Shown here piece after piece: positions 8,300 through 15,736 of a stretch of DNA of 36,637 nucleotides. The position numbers and the translations under genes were made by a program. This DNA comes from a virus: IMG/VR virus record IMGVR_UViG_3300037485_000923, positions 1 through 36,637 of that record; one strand, written 5' to 3'. The notes under the pieces were generated by a model. That model was not told the DNA's origin, did no database searches, and saw nothing but the letters and a program-made list of their open reading frames with translations. Each line of letters opens with the position of its first letter. Positions within the stretch are counted from its first letter, which is position 1.

Positions 8300-8745
8300 T
8301 AACCGACACATTACTCGACAACTGGAAAAAGTGGCTGGAATACTCGCTTTCCCGCAATGCATCGCCAGCGTCTAACCTGACAATCCAGCTTCGCGATTCC
8401 GAGGAGCTGAAAACTTACCCCGGCATTTACTTGGAAGAATCCATGATTGACCGCATGGAATCCTCTGGAGTGGCAGACAGCAATGCATTCAAGGCGCAGA
8501 TCAAAACCATGCTCGTGACCACGCCCTCAGACGAGGATCAAGCAGGATCAACCAAGGCCGAGCATGACGCAATGCGTGTGGGATTATCCAAACAAGTGGC
8601 GTCAGAACTGGCTTTTGACTGGATGAATGCTCAAATCGGCATTGTTGTTTTTGAATGCCTAACGGGATCACCCGTCACAACCAATGAAGATGGCTACCGG
8701 GTGACGACATGGACGACCGAAATGGTGGCGTGTGTTGACAGTTGA
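8296..8745 (+). CDS. Tail terminator protein (gpU-like)
   Basis: This is a 149-residue protein in the gpU slot. The N-terminal region 'TDTLLDNWKKWLEYSLSRN' is an amphipathic helix, followed by 'ASNLTIQLRDSEELKTYPGIYLEES' and a C-terminal strand with 'YRVTTWTTEMVACVDS', a layout typical of tail terminators that cap the tube at the correct length. Lambda gpU is 131 residues. Its end is followed by a structured 54-bp spacer with overlapping hairpins before the tail tube gene. The role is inferred from position and size. Confidence 0.55.
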   Translation: MITDTLLDNWKKWLEYSLSRNASPASNLTIQLRDSEELKTYPGIYLEESMIDRMESSGVADSNAFKAQIKTMLVTTPSDEDQAGSTKAEHDAMRVGLSKQVASELAFDWMNAQIGIVVFECLTGSPVTTNEDGYRVTTWTTEMVACVDS

Positions 8746-8748
8746 CAT

Positions 8749-8798
8749 CTAGCGGGAAAACGCTAACGGTTAGGGAACCGCTAGAAACCATTCCCTAA
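8749..8798 (+). promoter_or_regulatory. Interlocking hairpins (possible pseudoknot) before the tail tube gene
   Basis: CTAGCGG (8749-8755) is perfectly complementary to CCGCTAG (8778-8784), and TTAGGGAA (8770-8777) to TTCCCTAA (8791-8798). The order a-b-a'-b' is that of an H-type pseudoknot or of two exclusive hairpins. The second stem ends one base before the ATG at 8800, so it could control translation. A TTGACA (8742-8747) lies just upstream, but no good -10 element follows. Confidence 0.5.
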
Positions 8799-8799
8799 T

Positions 8800-9225
8800 A
8801 TGTCCGCGAAAAACTTCTCTCTTGCCCAATACGGCGCTGTCAGCGACTCGTCTTCAACTGGTGTTTACATCGGATCAATCGCTTACGCTTACGGCGCAAA
8901 CAAGGTTGATTTGAAAGACCACACCGACTCCACCGTTGGATTTACCCTATCAGACGACAAAACCGACGTTACCCTTTCGGGCGCAATTGTCGCCAAAACC
9001 ACTGGCCTAGTGCCGGCAATCGGTGGCGTTTTAACACTCGCTAACTCAACGGCAAACAGCCTCACGCTTAACAGCAAAGGCCTATTTACCACACCCGTGG
9101 CAAACGCTGGCGTTGTCGTTACCGGCGCAACACTCACCCGCACGAACAGCGACTTTGAGTCTGGGGATGTGACTGCCGTATTCCATCCCGGCGTCACCAC
9201 CAACGCTCCAGTGTCCGTTTCCTAA
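8800..9225 (+). CDS. Probable major tail (tube) protein
   Basis: This is a 141-residue protein, Thr/Ser/Ala/Gly-rich, all-beta in character, with no Cys or Trp. It sits in the gpV (tail tube) position, after the terminator-like gene and before the chaperone/tape-measure genes. Segments such as 'KVDLKDHTDSTVGFTLSDD' and 'ALTLANSTANSLTLNS'-like runs fit a beta-barrel subunit that polymerises into the tube. It is shorter than lambda gpV (246). Its dedicated leader with interlocking hairpins suggests separately controlled, high expression, as expected for the most abundant tail protein. Confidence 0.55.
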   Translation: MSAKNFSLAQYGAVSDSSSTGVYIGSIAYAYGANKVDLKDHTDSTVGFTLSDDKTDVTLSGAIVAKTTGLVPAIGGVLTLANSTANSLTLNSKGLFTTPVANAGVVVTGATLTRTNSDFESGDVTAVFHPGVTTNAPVSVS

Positions 9226-9246
9226 CGGGCTAAACAGTATAAAAAT

Positions 9247-9789
9247 ATGCAATTCAGAACCGGAGACATTAACCTTTTCGCCGCTTGCATGGCTCTTGGG
9301 ATTCCGCCAGATCCCATTGAGCCTGCTGCTGTCTATCAGAATGACGATGGGAAGGATTACGTCTCATTTACGCTGGATCACCAATCGCTTTGCGGAATGC
9401 ACAGCACGAGGGAAATGATGGGCGCATGGGGAATGCGGGCAGCTTTCGAGAGAGAGTTTCCGCACCATCCGTTTCTTGCTTTAATGCAATTCTCGACAAT
9501 GGCGTTAGGCGCTCGCCGCAAGGCTGACTGGATTGACGCTGGCGCTCGCTTCCTTGGGCTTTCCTACTCCACATTCGCCCGCGCTTACAACGATATTGGC
9601 AGGCTTGAAGCGGAAGCTCCTGAGTCTCCCGTCAGTTATATCGCTTGTTTTATCGCTAATCGCCATGCCGCTATCGGATGGGTAAAAAACAGCGTTCCAA
9701 AAATTGCAATTTCCAAGGGCAAATCCATGCTGTTGATGGACGCTACCCTATCCGCCAAAAATCAAAGATTCCTTCTATCAAAATTATGA
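9247..9789 (+). CDS. Unrecognised tail-region protein
   Basis: This is a 180-residue protein with no family recognised. It begins 'MQFRTGDINLFAACMALGIPPDPIEP' and has a helical middle with several aromatic residues ('MMGAWGMRAAFEREFPHHPFLALMQF') and a C-terminal half containing 'YIACFIANRHAAIGWVKNSV'. It lies between the tail tube and the tail chaperone genes, overlaps the chaperone ATG by four bases, and is preceded by 'agtataaaaat' without Shine-Dalgarno. It has no lambda counterpart in this slot. It is a plausible tail assembly factor by location only. Confidence 0.6.
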   Translation: MQFRTGDINLFAACMALGIPPDPIEPAAVYQNDDGKDYVSFTLDHQSLCGMHSTREMMGAWGMRAAFEREFPHHPFLALMQFSTMALGARRKADWIDAGARFLGLSYSTFARAYNDIGRLEAEAPESPVSYIACFIANRHAAIGWVKNSVPKIAISKGKSMLLMDATLSAKNQRFLLSKL

Positions 9790-10166
9790 AATCAGAAACC
9801 ATCAGCCCATCAAACGGGACGACCAGAAATCACAAGTTGGAAACCGGAACCTACGGCCACATTAAATGGCTAACCGAACGCAAAAACAAAACGCTTTTGA
9901 CTGGAACCGTTGATATGGATTCCGTCGCTGAAATCTGTTTTGCTTACACGACTGATCCTGAGGAGCTTCAGAAATTCAAGGGGCCAAAAGCCAAGGCGGC
10001 GATTGATCGCTTTATGCTCAAAATGCAGCCAGCAGATTTCCTAAAAATCCAAGGACACGCCGAACGCGAGCTTCTCAAATACGTCGAAACATCCACGGTC
10101 CCAAAAAAGCCTCAGGCGGTGAAGAGCCGCCCGCAAGCGAAGTCTGCCCATGCACGGAAGCGTTGA
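9786..10166 (+). CDS. Tail assembly chaperone, gpG-like product
   Basis: This 126-residue protein starts at the ATG that overlaps the previous stop (ATGA). It lies directly before the tape measure gene with a second ORF in the -1 frame at its end, the hallmark of the lambda G/GT pair that coats the tape measure during tail assembly. Residues 45-100 are helical ('AEICFAYTTDPEELQKFKGPKAKAAIDRFMLKMQPADFL'). The C-terminal 25 residues are Lys/Arg/Ala/Pro-rich. A canonical -1 slippery heptamer, A AAA AAG, lies in frame at 10103-10109. Most ribosomes would terminate at 10166. Confidence 0.75.
   Translation: MKSETISPSNGTTRNHKLETGTYGHIKWLTERKNKTLLTGTVDMDSVAEICFAYTTDPEELQKFKGPKAKAAIDRFMLKMQPADFLKIQGHAERELLKYVETSTVPKKPQAVKSRPQAKSAHARKR
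10103..10109 (+). promoter_or_regulatory. -1 programmed ribosomal frameshift site (A AAA AAG)
   Basis: The zero frame reads CCA AAA AAG, giving the canonical bacterial slippery heptamer A AAA AAG. After slipping back one base the next codon begins at 10109, and the -1 frame is open through the downstream ORF to 10369, giving a fusion of about 194 residues. The position before the tape measure gene matches G/GT shifts in lambda-like phages. Confidence 0.8.
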
Positions 10167-10369
10167 TAGTTTTTGCGCTTGGGAAGAGCGGTCACAACTG
10201 GCAGGATGTTCTCTATCGAATGCCGGTTGGATTAGTCAATCAACTGATGGCGTGTTACTGGATGGAAAAAGGCGTTGAAATCGAACCGATAAACAAAGCC
10301 GAAATCAATCTTGACGTTGAAAACATCCTGAAAAAAATCAAAGCTCGCAAAATCAAATTTGACTTCTAA
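10163..10369 (+). CDS. GT-type extension of the tail assembly chaperone
   Basis: This is the -1 frame extension, open from the slippery site at 10109 to 10369. A TTG at 10163 overlapping the upstream stop could be an independent start, but expression as a fusion by frameshifting is more likely. The sequence 'GKSGHNWQDVLYRMPVGLVNQLMACYWMEKGVEIEPI' resembles T-like domains of tail chaperones that recruit tail tube subunits. The fusion adds 'ASGGEEPPASEVCPCTEA' as a flexible linker. It is followed directly by the tape measure gene. Confidence 0.7.
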   Translation: MIVFALGKSGHNWQDVLYRMPVGLVNQLMACYWMEKGVEIEPINKAEINLDVENILKKIKARKIKFDF

Positions 10370-10371
10370 CC

Positions 10372-11700
10372 ATGGCAATTTCCACCTCACTCGTCCTTAA
10401 ATTCGACGGCGCTGCCGTGCAACGCGGTTTAGCGTCTATCAAAAAATCGTTTGCAAAAGTTGGTGACGCTATCAAGAAAATCGGAATTGGAATCGGCGCA
10501 TTTGCCGTTGGCGCTGCCGCTGGACTCGCTGCCGCCGCAATCAAGATCAATGCGATTGGCGAATCCGCTGCCGCAGGTGATAGGCGATTGCAAAACATTA
10601 CGAAGCAGATGGGTTTGTTTGGCGATAAATCCGACGATGTATCCAAGCGACTGCTAGAATTTGCCGACGCTCAAGAGCGATTGACGGGAGTTGATACGGT
10701 GGTGGCAACGCAAGCAAAACTCATGACATTTGCCGAACTTGCCAAAACAGCGGATCAAGTTGGCGGTGCATTTGATCGAGCGACGATGGCAGCGATTGAC
10801 ATGGCCGCCGCCGGATTTGGATCGGCTGAAGGAAACGCTGTGCAGCTTGGCAAGGCGCTTAACGATCCAATTAAAGGAATCAAGGCGCTGACCAAATCAG
10901 GGATTACGTTTACTGAAAAGCAGCAGCAAATGATTACCGCTATGGTTGAAACTGGCAAAATGGGACAGGCTCAAAACATGGTGCTGAAAGCTATTGAAAC
11001 ACAAGTAAAAGGCACTGCCGACGCCACATCCACCTCAAGCGGACGTATCACCCAGTCTTTCAATCAAATTGTTGAAGCGTTTGCCATTCCGTTTTCTGAA
11101 GGATTTAACGGATTACCTGGAATGCTCGAAGGCGTTTTTCCTTCTCTAATCGCCAAGGCTGAAGAAGCTGGAGGATTTGTGTCTGATGCTATTTCCGAGG
11201 CTATCGCCAGCGATACCACCAAGCTGGAAGCAATCGGCGTTTTGATTGCGGACGTTATTGGCGCTGCCATGGTTTCCACATTTGAAATTTCCGCAGCAAA
11301 AATGATGGGAGTAGTTTCAAAATTCTTTTTTGGTGAAATTGGAGGAATCCAAGCTGGGGCATCAAGACAAACCCAAGACGAGTTCCAAGAGTATATTGAT
11401 GAAATGACCAGAAATAAAGTTTCGGGAATTATCAAATACAACACATCCGAAGCCATGGCTAGATATCGTCAAACCATTGCTACACAATCACCTCTTGGTA
11501 GAGAGCGCGAGCAGCAAGCGCAAGTATCCGCCATGCAGCAAGCTGGAAGGACATTTGCCGCCGCTGGCATGCCTCAATCGCAAAGAACGCCAGGAACATC
11601 GCCAGACATCCTTTCCGCAATTTCCTCAATTCCTGACATGGTAAGACAGACCATCGTTGAGTTGAAAAACGTTAACAGAAGCCTAGCACCAACGCCATGA
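10372..11700 (+). CDS. Tape measure protein
   Basis: This is a 442-residue protein rich in Ala and Gly, helical, with a hydrophobic segment at about residues 38-65 (IGIGIGAFAVGAAAGLAAAAIKI), typical of tape measure proteins. 'GKALNDPIKGIKALTKSGITFTEKQQQMI' is a widely conserved tape-measure motif. It sets tail length and is positioned after the chaperone pair. The length is short (lambda gpH is 853); at roughly 0.15 nm per residue this predicts a tail of about 65 nm, an estimate from family behaviour. The stop overlaps the next ATG. Confidence 0.88.
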   Translation: MAISTSLVLKFDGAAVQRGLASIKKSFAKVGDAIKKIGIGIGAFAVGAAAGLAAAAIKINAIGESAAAGDRRLQNITKQMGLFGDKSDDVSKRLLEFADAQERLTGVDTVVATQAKLMTFAELAKTADQVGGAFDRATMAAIDMAAAGFGSAEGNAVQLGKALNDPIKGIKALTKSGITFTEKQQQMITAMVETGKMGQAQNMVLKAIETQVKGTADATSTSSGRITQSFNQIVEAFAIPFSEGFNGLPGMLEGVFPSLIAKAEEAGGFVSDAISEAIASDTTKLEAIGVLIADVIGAAMVSTFEISAAKMMGVVSKFFFGEIGGIQAGASRQTQDEFQEYIDEMTRNKVSGIIKYNTSEAMARYRQTIATQSPLGREREQQAQVSAMQQAGRTFAAAGMPQSQRTPGTSPDILSAISSIPDMVRQTIVELKNVNRSLAPTP

Positions 11701-12545
11701 GTGGAAAAATCTACCTAAATTCATCGACCAAGTTCATTCCGCAAAAGGATTTTGCCGTCCAACAAACGGAAAACGGAGGCATCGAGGCAACACAGACGTT
11801 CCTCTGCCGCTACACCAGCCTTGGCACTGCCGACCTTACGCCATTCCGGCGCGGAACTCGTGCAGATGCTCTGTGGCCGGATGTTCCGTCAATCTACCGC
11901 GGATTGCGTGTAAAGACCGCGATTCCTAATCACCACGAGGGAAGCGGGATGTGGGAAATCAAAGTTGTCTTTACCGGCACACTTTTTGCGTTTTCCACAA
12001 GCCCAGGATCTAGCGGAGCTGAGCAAACCGTTCCGACGTATTCTTTGAGCGGTAATCTTGAGGAATCTCCCATCAACGAGCATCCGAAATGGCAGGATTT
12101 AGGGGATGATGAAAAGTTGGCGCTTGGAATGATTCTGAATGGATCGCTAAAACCTAGCGAAAACTTTACCCAAGCAGGCGAGTATTACGGTGAGGATTTG
12201 ACGCCGGATGGATTTAGCCCTCTAGAAAACGGAAGCGGGCCGATTACCTTTTCGGGTAATGCCATCATTTTCTGCAAGATGATCGCGCAAGGCAAGACGA
12301 CTTACAAAAAGCCGTCATACACTTGGACAGTTAGGGAAGAATCCGCCTATGGTTTCAATTCCGGCGAGCTTGCACAACTTGGCAAATTTACAAACCCTCC
12401 CGGTAATCCTCCAGATCCCGGCAGCGGATGGAAGTGGATGCTAACCGGACCAAGCCAAGAGCAATCCGGCGAGGGCAGATTCTTCAAAGACTCGACCTAT
12501 ATGCTTGTCGAAAATAACGAAATCAACAATTTCCTCCACGGATAA
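11697..12545 (+). CDS. Unrecognised tail protein, distal-tail position
   Basis: This is a 282-residue protein after the tape measure gene. It appears mostly beta, with many Gly/Pro/Ser loops and several Trp ('PLWPDVPSIYRGLRVKTAIPNHHEGSGMWEIKVVFTGTLFAF'), and a segment 'TFSGNAIIFCKMIAQGKTTYKKPSYTW'. By position it could be a distal tail or baseplate hub component, but no lambda M/L/K/I/J-like motif is visible. It overlaps the tape measure stop by four bases and is immediately followed by the next tail gene. Confidence 0.7.
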   Translation: MSGKIYLNSSTKFIPQKDFAVQQTENGGIEATQTFLCRYTSLGTADLTPFRRGTRADALWPDVPSIYRGLRVKTAIPNHHEGSGMWEIKVVFTGTLFAFSTSPGSSGAEQTVPTYSLSGNLEESPINEHPKWQDLGDDEKLALGMILNGSLKPSENFTQAGEYYGEDLTPDGFSPLENGSGPITFSGNAIIFCKMIAQGKTTYKKPSYTWTVREESAYGFNSGELAQLGKFTNPPGNPPDPGSGWKWMLTGPSQEQSGEGRFFKDSTYMLVENNEINNFLHG

Positions 12546-13649
12546 ATGAACATAAAAGCAAAAGGATCGGTCAACATTCCAAGAGTTCCGCGCAATCTCG
12601 GGGCGCTCATGCAATGGTCAAAAAGCGTTAACACAGCGTTGCAGCAACTGCGAGACAGAACTTGGACGGCTCCATCGGTATCAACAAGACCAGGTGTAAA
12701 AAAGCCAGTTGCGTTTGAGGTAAAACTCAAAAAGGACGGTGATGCCAATCTCGCAACCATAACACCGGGATACGTTAGATTCGTGAACCCAAAGGCTGAA
12801 GCCGATCCGGTTATCAAAGATTGGCTACCGGAGGACATGGATTTGGACCCACCTACCGAGCACGAGGTCAGCGCAGGTGAGGCTTTGTTTGTGAAGGTTG
12901 TAACGGACAAGCGGGGAGAGCCAACCGCCGTCACCATTGCTGTGGATAGCGTGGATGTCACTTCAATCCATTACGTTCCACTTCCAGACGATCCAAATGA
13001 CGTATCGCTGAACGGTGAGTATTATTACAAAATTGCTGAATTTTACGCTGAAGGAGAAATTCTAAAGGTAAAACAATTTCAGTCTGGCGGGCCAATTGTC
13101 CATCTAGCGGATTTATGGGAAGGCAAAAACGTGGGTGATGGGGAATACAAGATTTACAAACAAATCGACCCAAGCGAAGCCACATTTGATTTTAGAACGA
13201 TCAAACAGGAAGGGCTTTCCATTACGGGCGCAATTGGCGTTTTGAAAGCCGCAGAAGATCCGCCGGGAGACATTATTCCATTTCGGGCCATAGCCGCGAG
13301 GCCGAGCCAAATGCAGATCAATGTCGAACTGTCTGGAACTGACGCGATCATCATTAAGGGCAACGATTACGATCAGACAATTACGCTTCCCGGTGGTGGC
13401 AGCATCAAAACGACTGACGGGCTTGTTGAAGATATGGTCGCGCCGACCGCGGGATCGTCATTTACGGTTAGAATTTGGGAGGGATCGTTGGATTATGATT
13501 CAGAAAATAATTTTATCGGATTTGATAAAGCGAACAATAACACCATTTATTTTTTGGACGGAATCGCAAATCTCACTCTTCCATCAGGAGTCTCTCAGCC
13601 CACTCCGATCCTTGACGTTGCTTGGATTACAAACGAACCTGGACCATAA
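12546..13649 (+). CDS. Unrecognised tail or baseplate protein
   Basis: This is a 367-residue protein starting directly after the previous stop. Residues 1-40 are basic and helical ('RNLGALMQWSKSVNTALQQLRDRTW'), which may anchor it to the tail. The rest is beta-rich with repeated Gly/Asp turns ('SLNGEYYYKIAEFYAEG', 'GNDYDQTITLPGGGSIKTTDGL'), consistent with a fibre or baseplate arm. No Asp-box, esterase or lyase motif was seen. It is followed by a 69-bp gap carrying a hairpin. Confidence 0.7.
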   Translation: MNIKAKGSVNIPRVPRNLGALMQWSKSVNTALQQLRDRTWTAPSVSTRPGVKKPVAFEVKLKKDGDANLATITPGYVRFVNPKAEADPVIKDWLPEDMDLDPPTEHEVSAGEALFVKVVTDKRGEPTAVTIAVDSVDVTSIHYVPLPDDPNDVSLNGEYYYKIAEFYAEGEILKVKQFQSGGPIVHLADLWEGKNVGDGEYKIYKQIDPSEATFDFRTIKQEGLSITGAIGVLKAAEDPPGDIIPFRAIAARPSQMQINVELSGTDAIIIKGNDYDQTITLPGGGSIKTTDGLVEDMVAPTAGSSFTVRIWEGSLDYDSENNFIGFDKANNNTIYFLDGIANLTLPSGVSQPTPILDVAWITNEPGP

Positions 13650-13689
13650 TGCTTACAAATTACTTAAACCGCTTCTCAAAGCCTTGACA

Positions 13690-13711
13690 GCCTAACGGTT
13701 TCCGGTTAGGC
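13690..13711 (+). promoter_or_regulatory. Hairpin in the spacer before the 13719 gene
   Basis: GCCTAAC (13690-13696) pairs with GTTAGGC (13705-13711), and GG with CC inside the loop. TTGACA (13684-13689) precedes it. There is no U-tract, so it is not a simple terminator. It may be part of a promoter or leader for the fibre genes; the promoter reading is weak because no clear -10 follows. Confidence 0.35.
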
Positions 13712-13718
13712 GTAACCC

Positions 13719-14579
13719 ATGAATCTCACAGGAACAGAGGTTAGGGTTGGCATGACTGCCGCCGCCAACGTCTCAAGCGTAAATACCACGGGCAGCGTGA
13801 CTATTGGCACACCCGTTGCCGCGCTGGTTTATACGGACGCGCCAACCGTGGCTTATTCGCTGCGGATGGATATTGCAAGTGGCAAAACTTTAACTTTAGC
13901 CATGGGAACAGGCGCAGTAACAGGCTCAGACCCAGGAGTTTTGCAGGTGGAAACCGCAACAGTAATTGCCGCCGCTGGAGCTACCACTGCGGGAGACGCT
14001 ACGGTTATCGTAACCGCTGCCAATCTGGCAGGCTCGCCGTTGACGGTTTCCGTGCCATTGCTTTTGACGGATAACACAGCTTCACTTGTGGCGACAAAAA
14101 TCCGTGCTGCTCTAACCGCAAATACCGCAATTGCTTCGATTTTTACTGTTGGAGGCGCAACCGCCAACATCACGCTCACGGCTAAAATTGCCATTGCGAA
14201 CGATCCAACGCTAAACATTTCAATTGCTAACGGAACTTGCGCTGGGATTACAGCCGCGCCCACTAGCACGAGCACAACTGCTGGAGTTTTGAAAACTCAA
14301 GCCTATCGGATATCGGGCGCGGTTTGGGATGAAACTGATTTTGAAGGTGATCCATTGCCAGCGATGACCAAAGCTCATTGCGTAAATGCAAAACGAATTG
14401 GTAGCGGCGTTGGAATTTTAACTATTGCAACATCCGACGGTGAGGCTTTTTCGATAAATAAGGAATCATCAATTTTGATTTTTGATTCAAACGGGAATTT
14501 GCTTATTTCTGGAGACCTTTTAGATTTCAACTCTTCCACTGGCGATTCATCTTTCACAATCGACATTCACGCCGGATGA
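13719..14579 (+). CDS. Unrecognised beta-rich tail fibre-like protein
   Basis: This is a 286-residue protein, strikingly rich in Ala, Thr, Val and Ile ('AAGATTAGDATVIVTAANLAGSPLTVSVPLLLTD'), with few charged residues in the first 190 positions. The composition is that of beta-sandwich or beta-solenoid virion proteins. The C-terminal 95 residues are more polar ('DETDFEGDPLPAMTKAHCVNAKRIG', then 'GILTIATSDGEAFSINKE'). It opens the distal fibre cluster after a spacer with a hairpin, and its stop overlaps the next ATG. No enzymatic motif was found. Confidence 0.65.
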   Translation: MNLTGTEVRVGMTAAANVSSVNTTGSVTIGTPVAALVYTDAPTVAYSLRMDIASGKTLTLAMGTGAVTGSDPGVLQVETATVIAAAGATTAGDATVIVTAANLAGSPLTVSVPLLLTDNTASLVATKIRAALTANTAIASIFTVGGATANITLTAKIAIANDPTLNISIANGTCAGITAAPTSTSTTAGVLKTQAYRISGAVWDETDFEGDPLPAMTKAHCVNAKRIGSGVGILTIATSDGEAFSINKESSILIFDSNGNLLISGDLLDFNSSTGDSSFTIDIHAG

Positions 14580-14935
14580 CCTGCCCTGAAACATACCTCC
14601 CGATCACGCTCAACGTTTTCCCTGCGATTACGTCGGGCGATATGTATCCCACGGGTTTGGAGTTTCGTGAGGATGCCGAGGATGCCGACCTTGCAAGCGT
14701 GACATGTATCTTTTACGCAGACCCCGCGCAAACATCGCCTAGCCTCACTCTGAGCAGTGCATTAGGCACAATTACCATCGACTCCACAACCGCTGGCGAC
14801 TGGATTTTTACCATCCCGGCTTTTGTTATGTCGCTCGCCGCTGGCAGTTATTTCTATCACATCCGCACGACTGACGTTGAAGGCGCAAAACGCACGATCC
14901 TGAATGGAATCCTAACCGTTGCACCCGCACTATGA
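14576..14935 (+). CDS. Small beta-rich tail-associated protein (BppU-like layout)
   Basis: This is a 119-residue protein. The order 'LEFREDAEDADLASVTCIFYADP', then 'TIDSTTAGDWIFTIPAFVMSLAAGSYFYHIRTTDVEGAKRTILNGILTV' follows the pattern of N-terminal Ig-like domains of baseplate upper proteins and small tail adaptors, in which a D-x-E-G-x-x-R-T-x-x-x-G-x-x-x-V stretch closes the sheet. It probably links fibres to the tail tip. It is translationally coupled by ATGA on both sides. Confidence 0.6.
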   Translation: MTCPETYLPITLNVFPAITSGDMYPTGLEFREDAEDADLASVTCIFYADPAQTSPSLTLSSALGTITIDSTTAGDWIFTIPAFVMSLAAGSYFYHIRTTDVEGAKRTILNGILTVAPAL

Positions 14936-15471
14936 GTCTCACCATCCTACGTAACGATCGGCCAATCAGTGTGACAGTCACGCAAGTAGGTAGGGCGGGA
15001 CCAACCGGACCGCAAGGCCCGCCAGTTGGCAACCTACCACGAGGTCAAATCTCGATCACATCCAACACGACACCAACCGTCATCACGACCATCAACACCT
15101 ACGTCCAAGCGGGCGTTGTCGGCACTCTCGACGATACCACGGACATTGATTTTACCGCGCTCAATACCGGCAAATTTGGCGTAAAATACACCGGAACCGA
15201 AACCAAAACATTCTGGATTTTCGCTCTCGGCGAGTTAGCAGACGGCAACAACAAAATGTTTGCCATGCGACTAGCTAAAAACGGCACTAGCATCGCCGCT
15301 AGCGAATCGCAGGGCCATACCGGAACCGCTGGAGCCGAAGCTGCAATCGTGACAACATGGATGGTATCGCTTGCTACTAACGACGAAATGTCGATCATGC
15401 TCGCCAACGTATCCAACACCGACGATCTAACCATCAAACGCGCAAGACTCGTCATTAACTGCATCCCTTAA
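14932..15471 (+). CDS. Tail fibre protein with short collagen-like segment
   Basis: This is a 179-residue protein. Residues 19-33 contain a collagen-like Gly-X-Y run (GRAGPTGPQGPP). The C-terminal 140 residues are beta-rich ('IDFTALNTGKFGVKYTGTETKTFWIFALGE') with a repeat of 'MFAMRLAKNGTSIAASESQGHTGTAGAEA', resembling a C1q/TNF-like trimeric head. Collagen stalk plus such a head is common in phage receptor-binding fibres. It would form a homotrimer at the tail tip. No catalytic motif is seen. Confidence 0.6.
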   Translation: MSLTILRNDRPISVTVTQVGRAGPTGPQGPPVGNLPRGQISITSNTTPTVITTINTYVQAGVVGTLDDTTDIDFTALNTGKFGVKYTGTETKTFWIFALGELADGNNKMFAMRLAKNGTSIAASESQGHTGTAGAEAAIVTTWMVSLATNDEMSIMLANVSNTDDLTIKRARLVINCIP

Positions 15472-15475
15472 ATAT

Positions 15476-15736
15476 ATGGACCCTATCGAAGCAATCCCTC
15501 AAGAAACCGCAGCTTTCGGGCAGCGTGGCACAATCGTCGAAACCGGAACAACCGCAATCACTGGCATCAGTGCCTACGCGATCCAGATTCTGACCACGGC
15601 AAATTTCGCAACGCTAACCGAAAATCAGAAAACGGGTGACGCAATGACCGGGTTTGATATTGATCCGACCGTGCTTTACGGAGATTTCACTGCAATCACC
15701 CTCACATCTGGCAGAATCCGAATCTACCTCAAATGA
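15476..15736 (+). CDS. Small tail-associated protein of unknown function
   Basis: This is an 86-residue acidic protein with a Thr/Ile-rich middle ('GTTAITGISAYAIQILTTANFATLTENQ') and a C-terminal strand 'GDFTAITLTSGRIRIYLK'. The pattern, a short soluble beta protein ending in RIRIYLK, resembles small proteins placed between fibre genes in other phages. It may be a fibre chaperone or capping domain. It starts after 'aaatat' without a Shine-Dalgarno, and its stop overlaps the next ATG. Confidence 0.55.
   Translation: MDPIEAIPQETAAFGQRGTIVETGTTAITGISAYAIQILTTANFATLTENQKTGDAMTGFDIDPTVLYGDFTAITLTSGRIRIYLK

Noticed and set aside
13684-13689. TTGACA as a promoter -35
   Set aside because: No acceptable -10 at 16-18 bp; the same applies to the TTGACA at 8742. 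Kept only as context.
14932-15471. Full collagen-like fibre
   Set aside because: Only four Gly-X-Y triplets are present, so it is noted as a short stalk-like segment, not a collagen domain.
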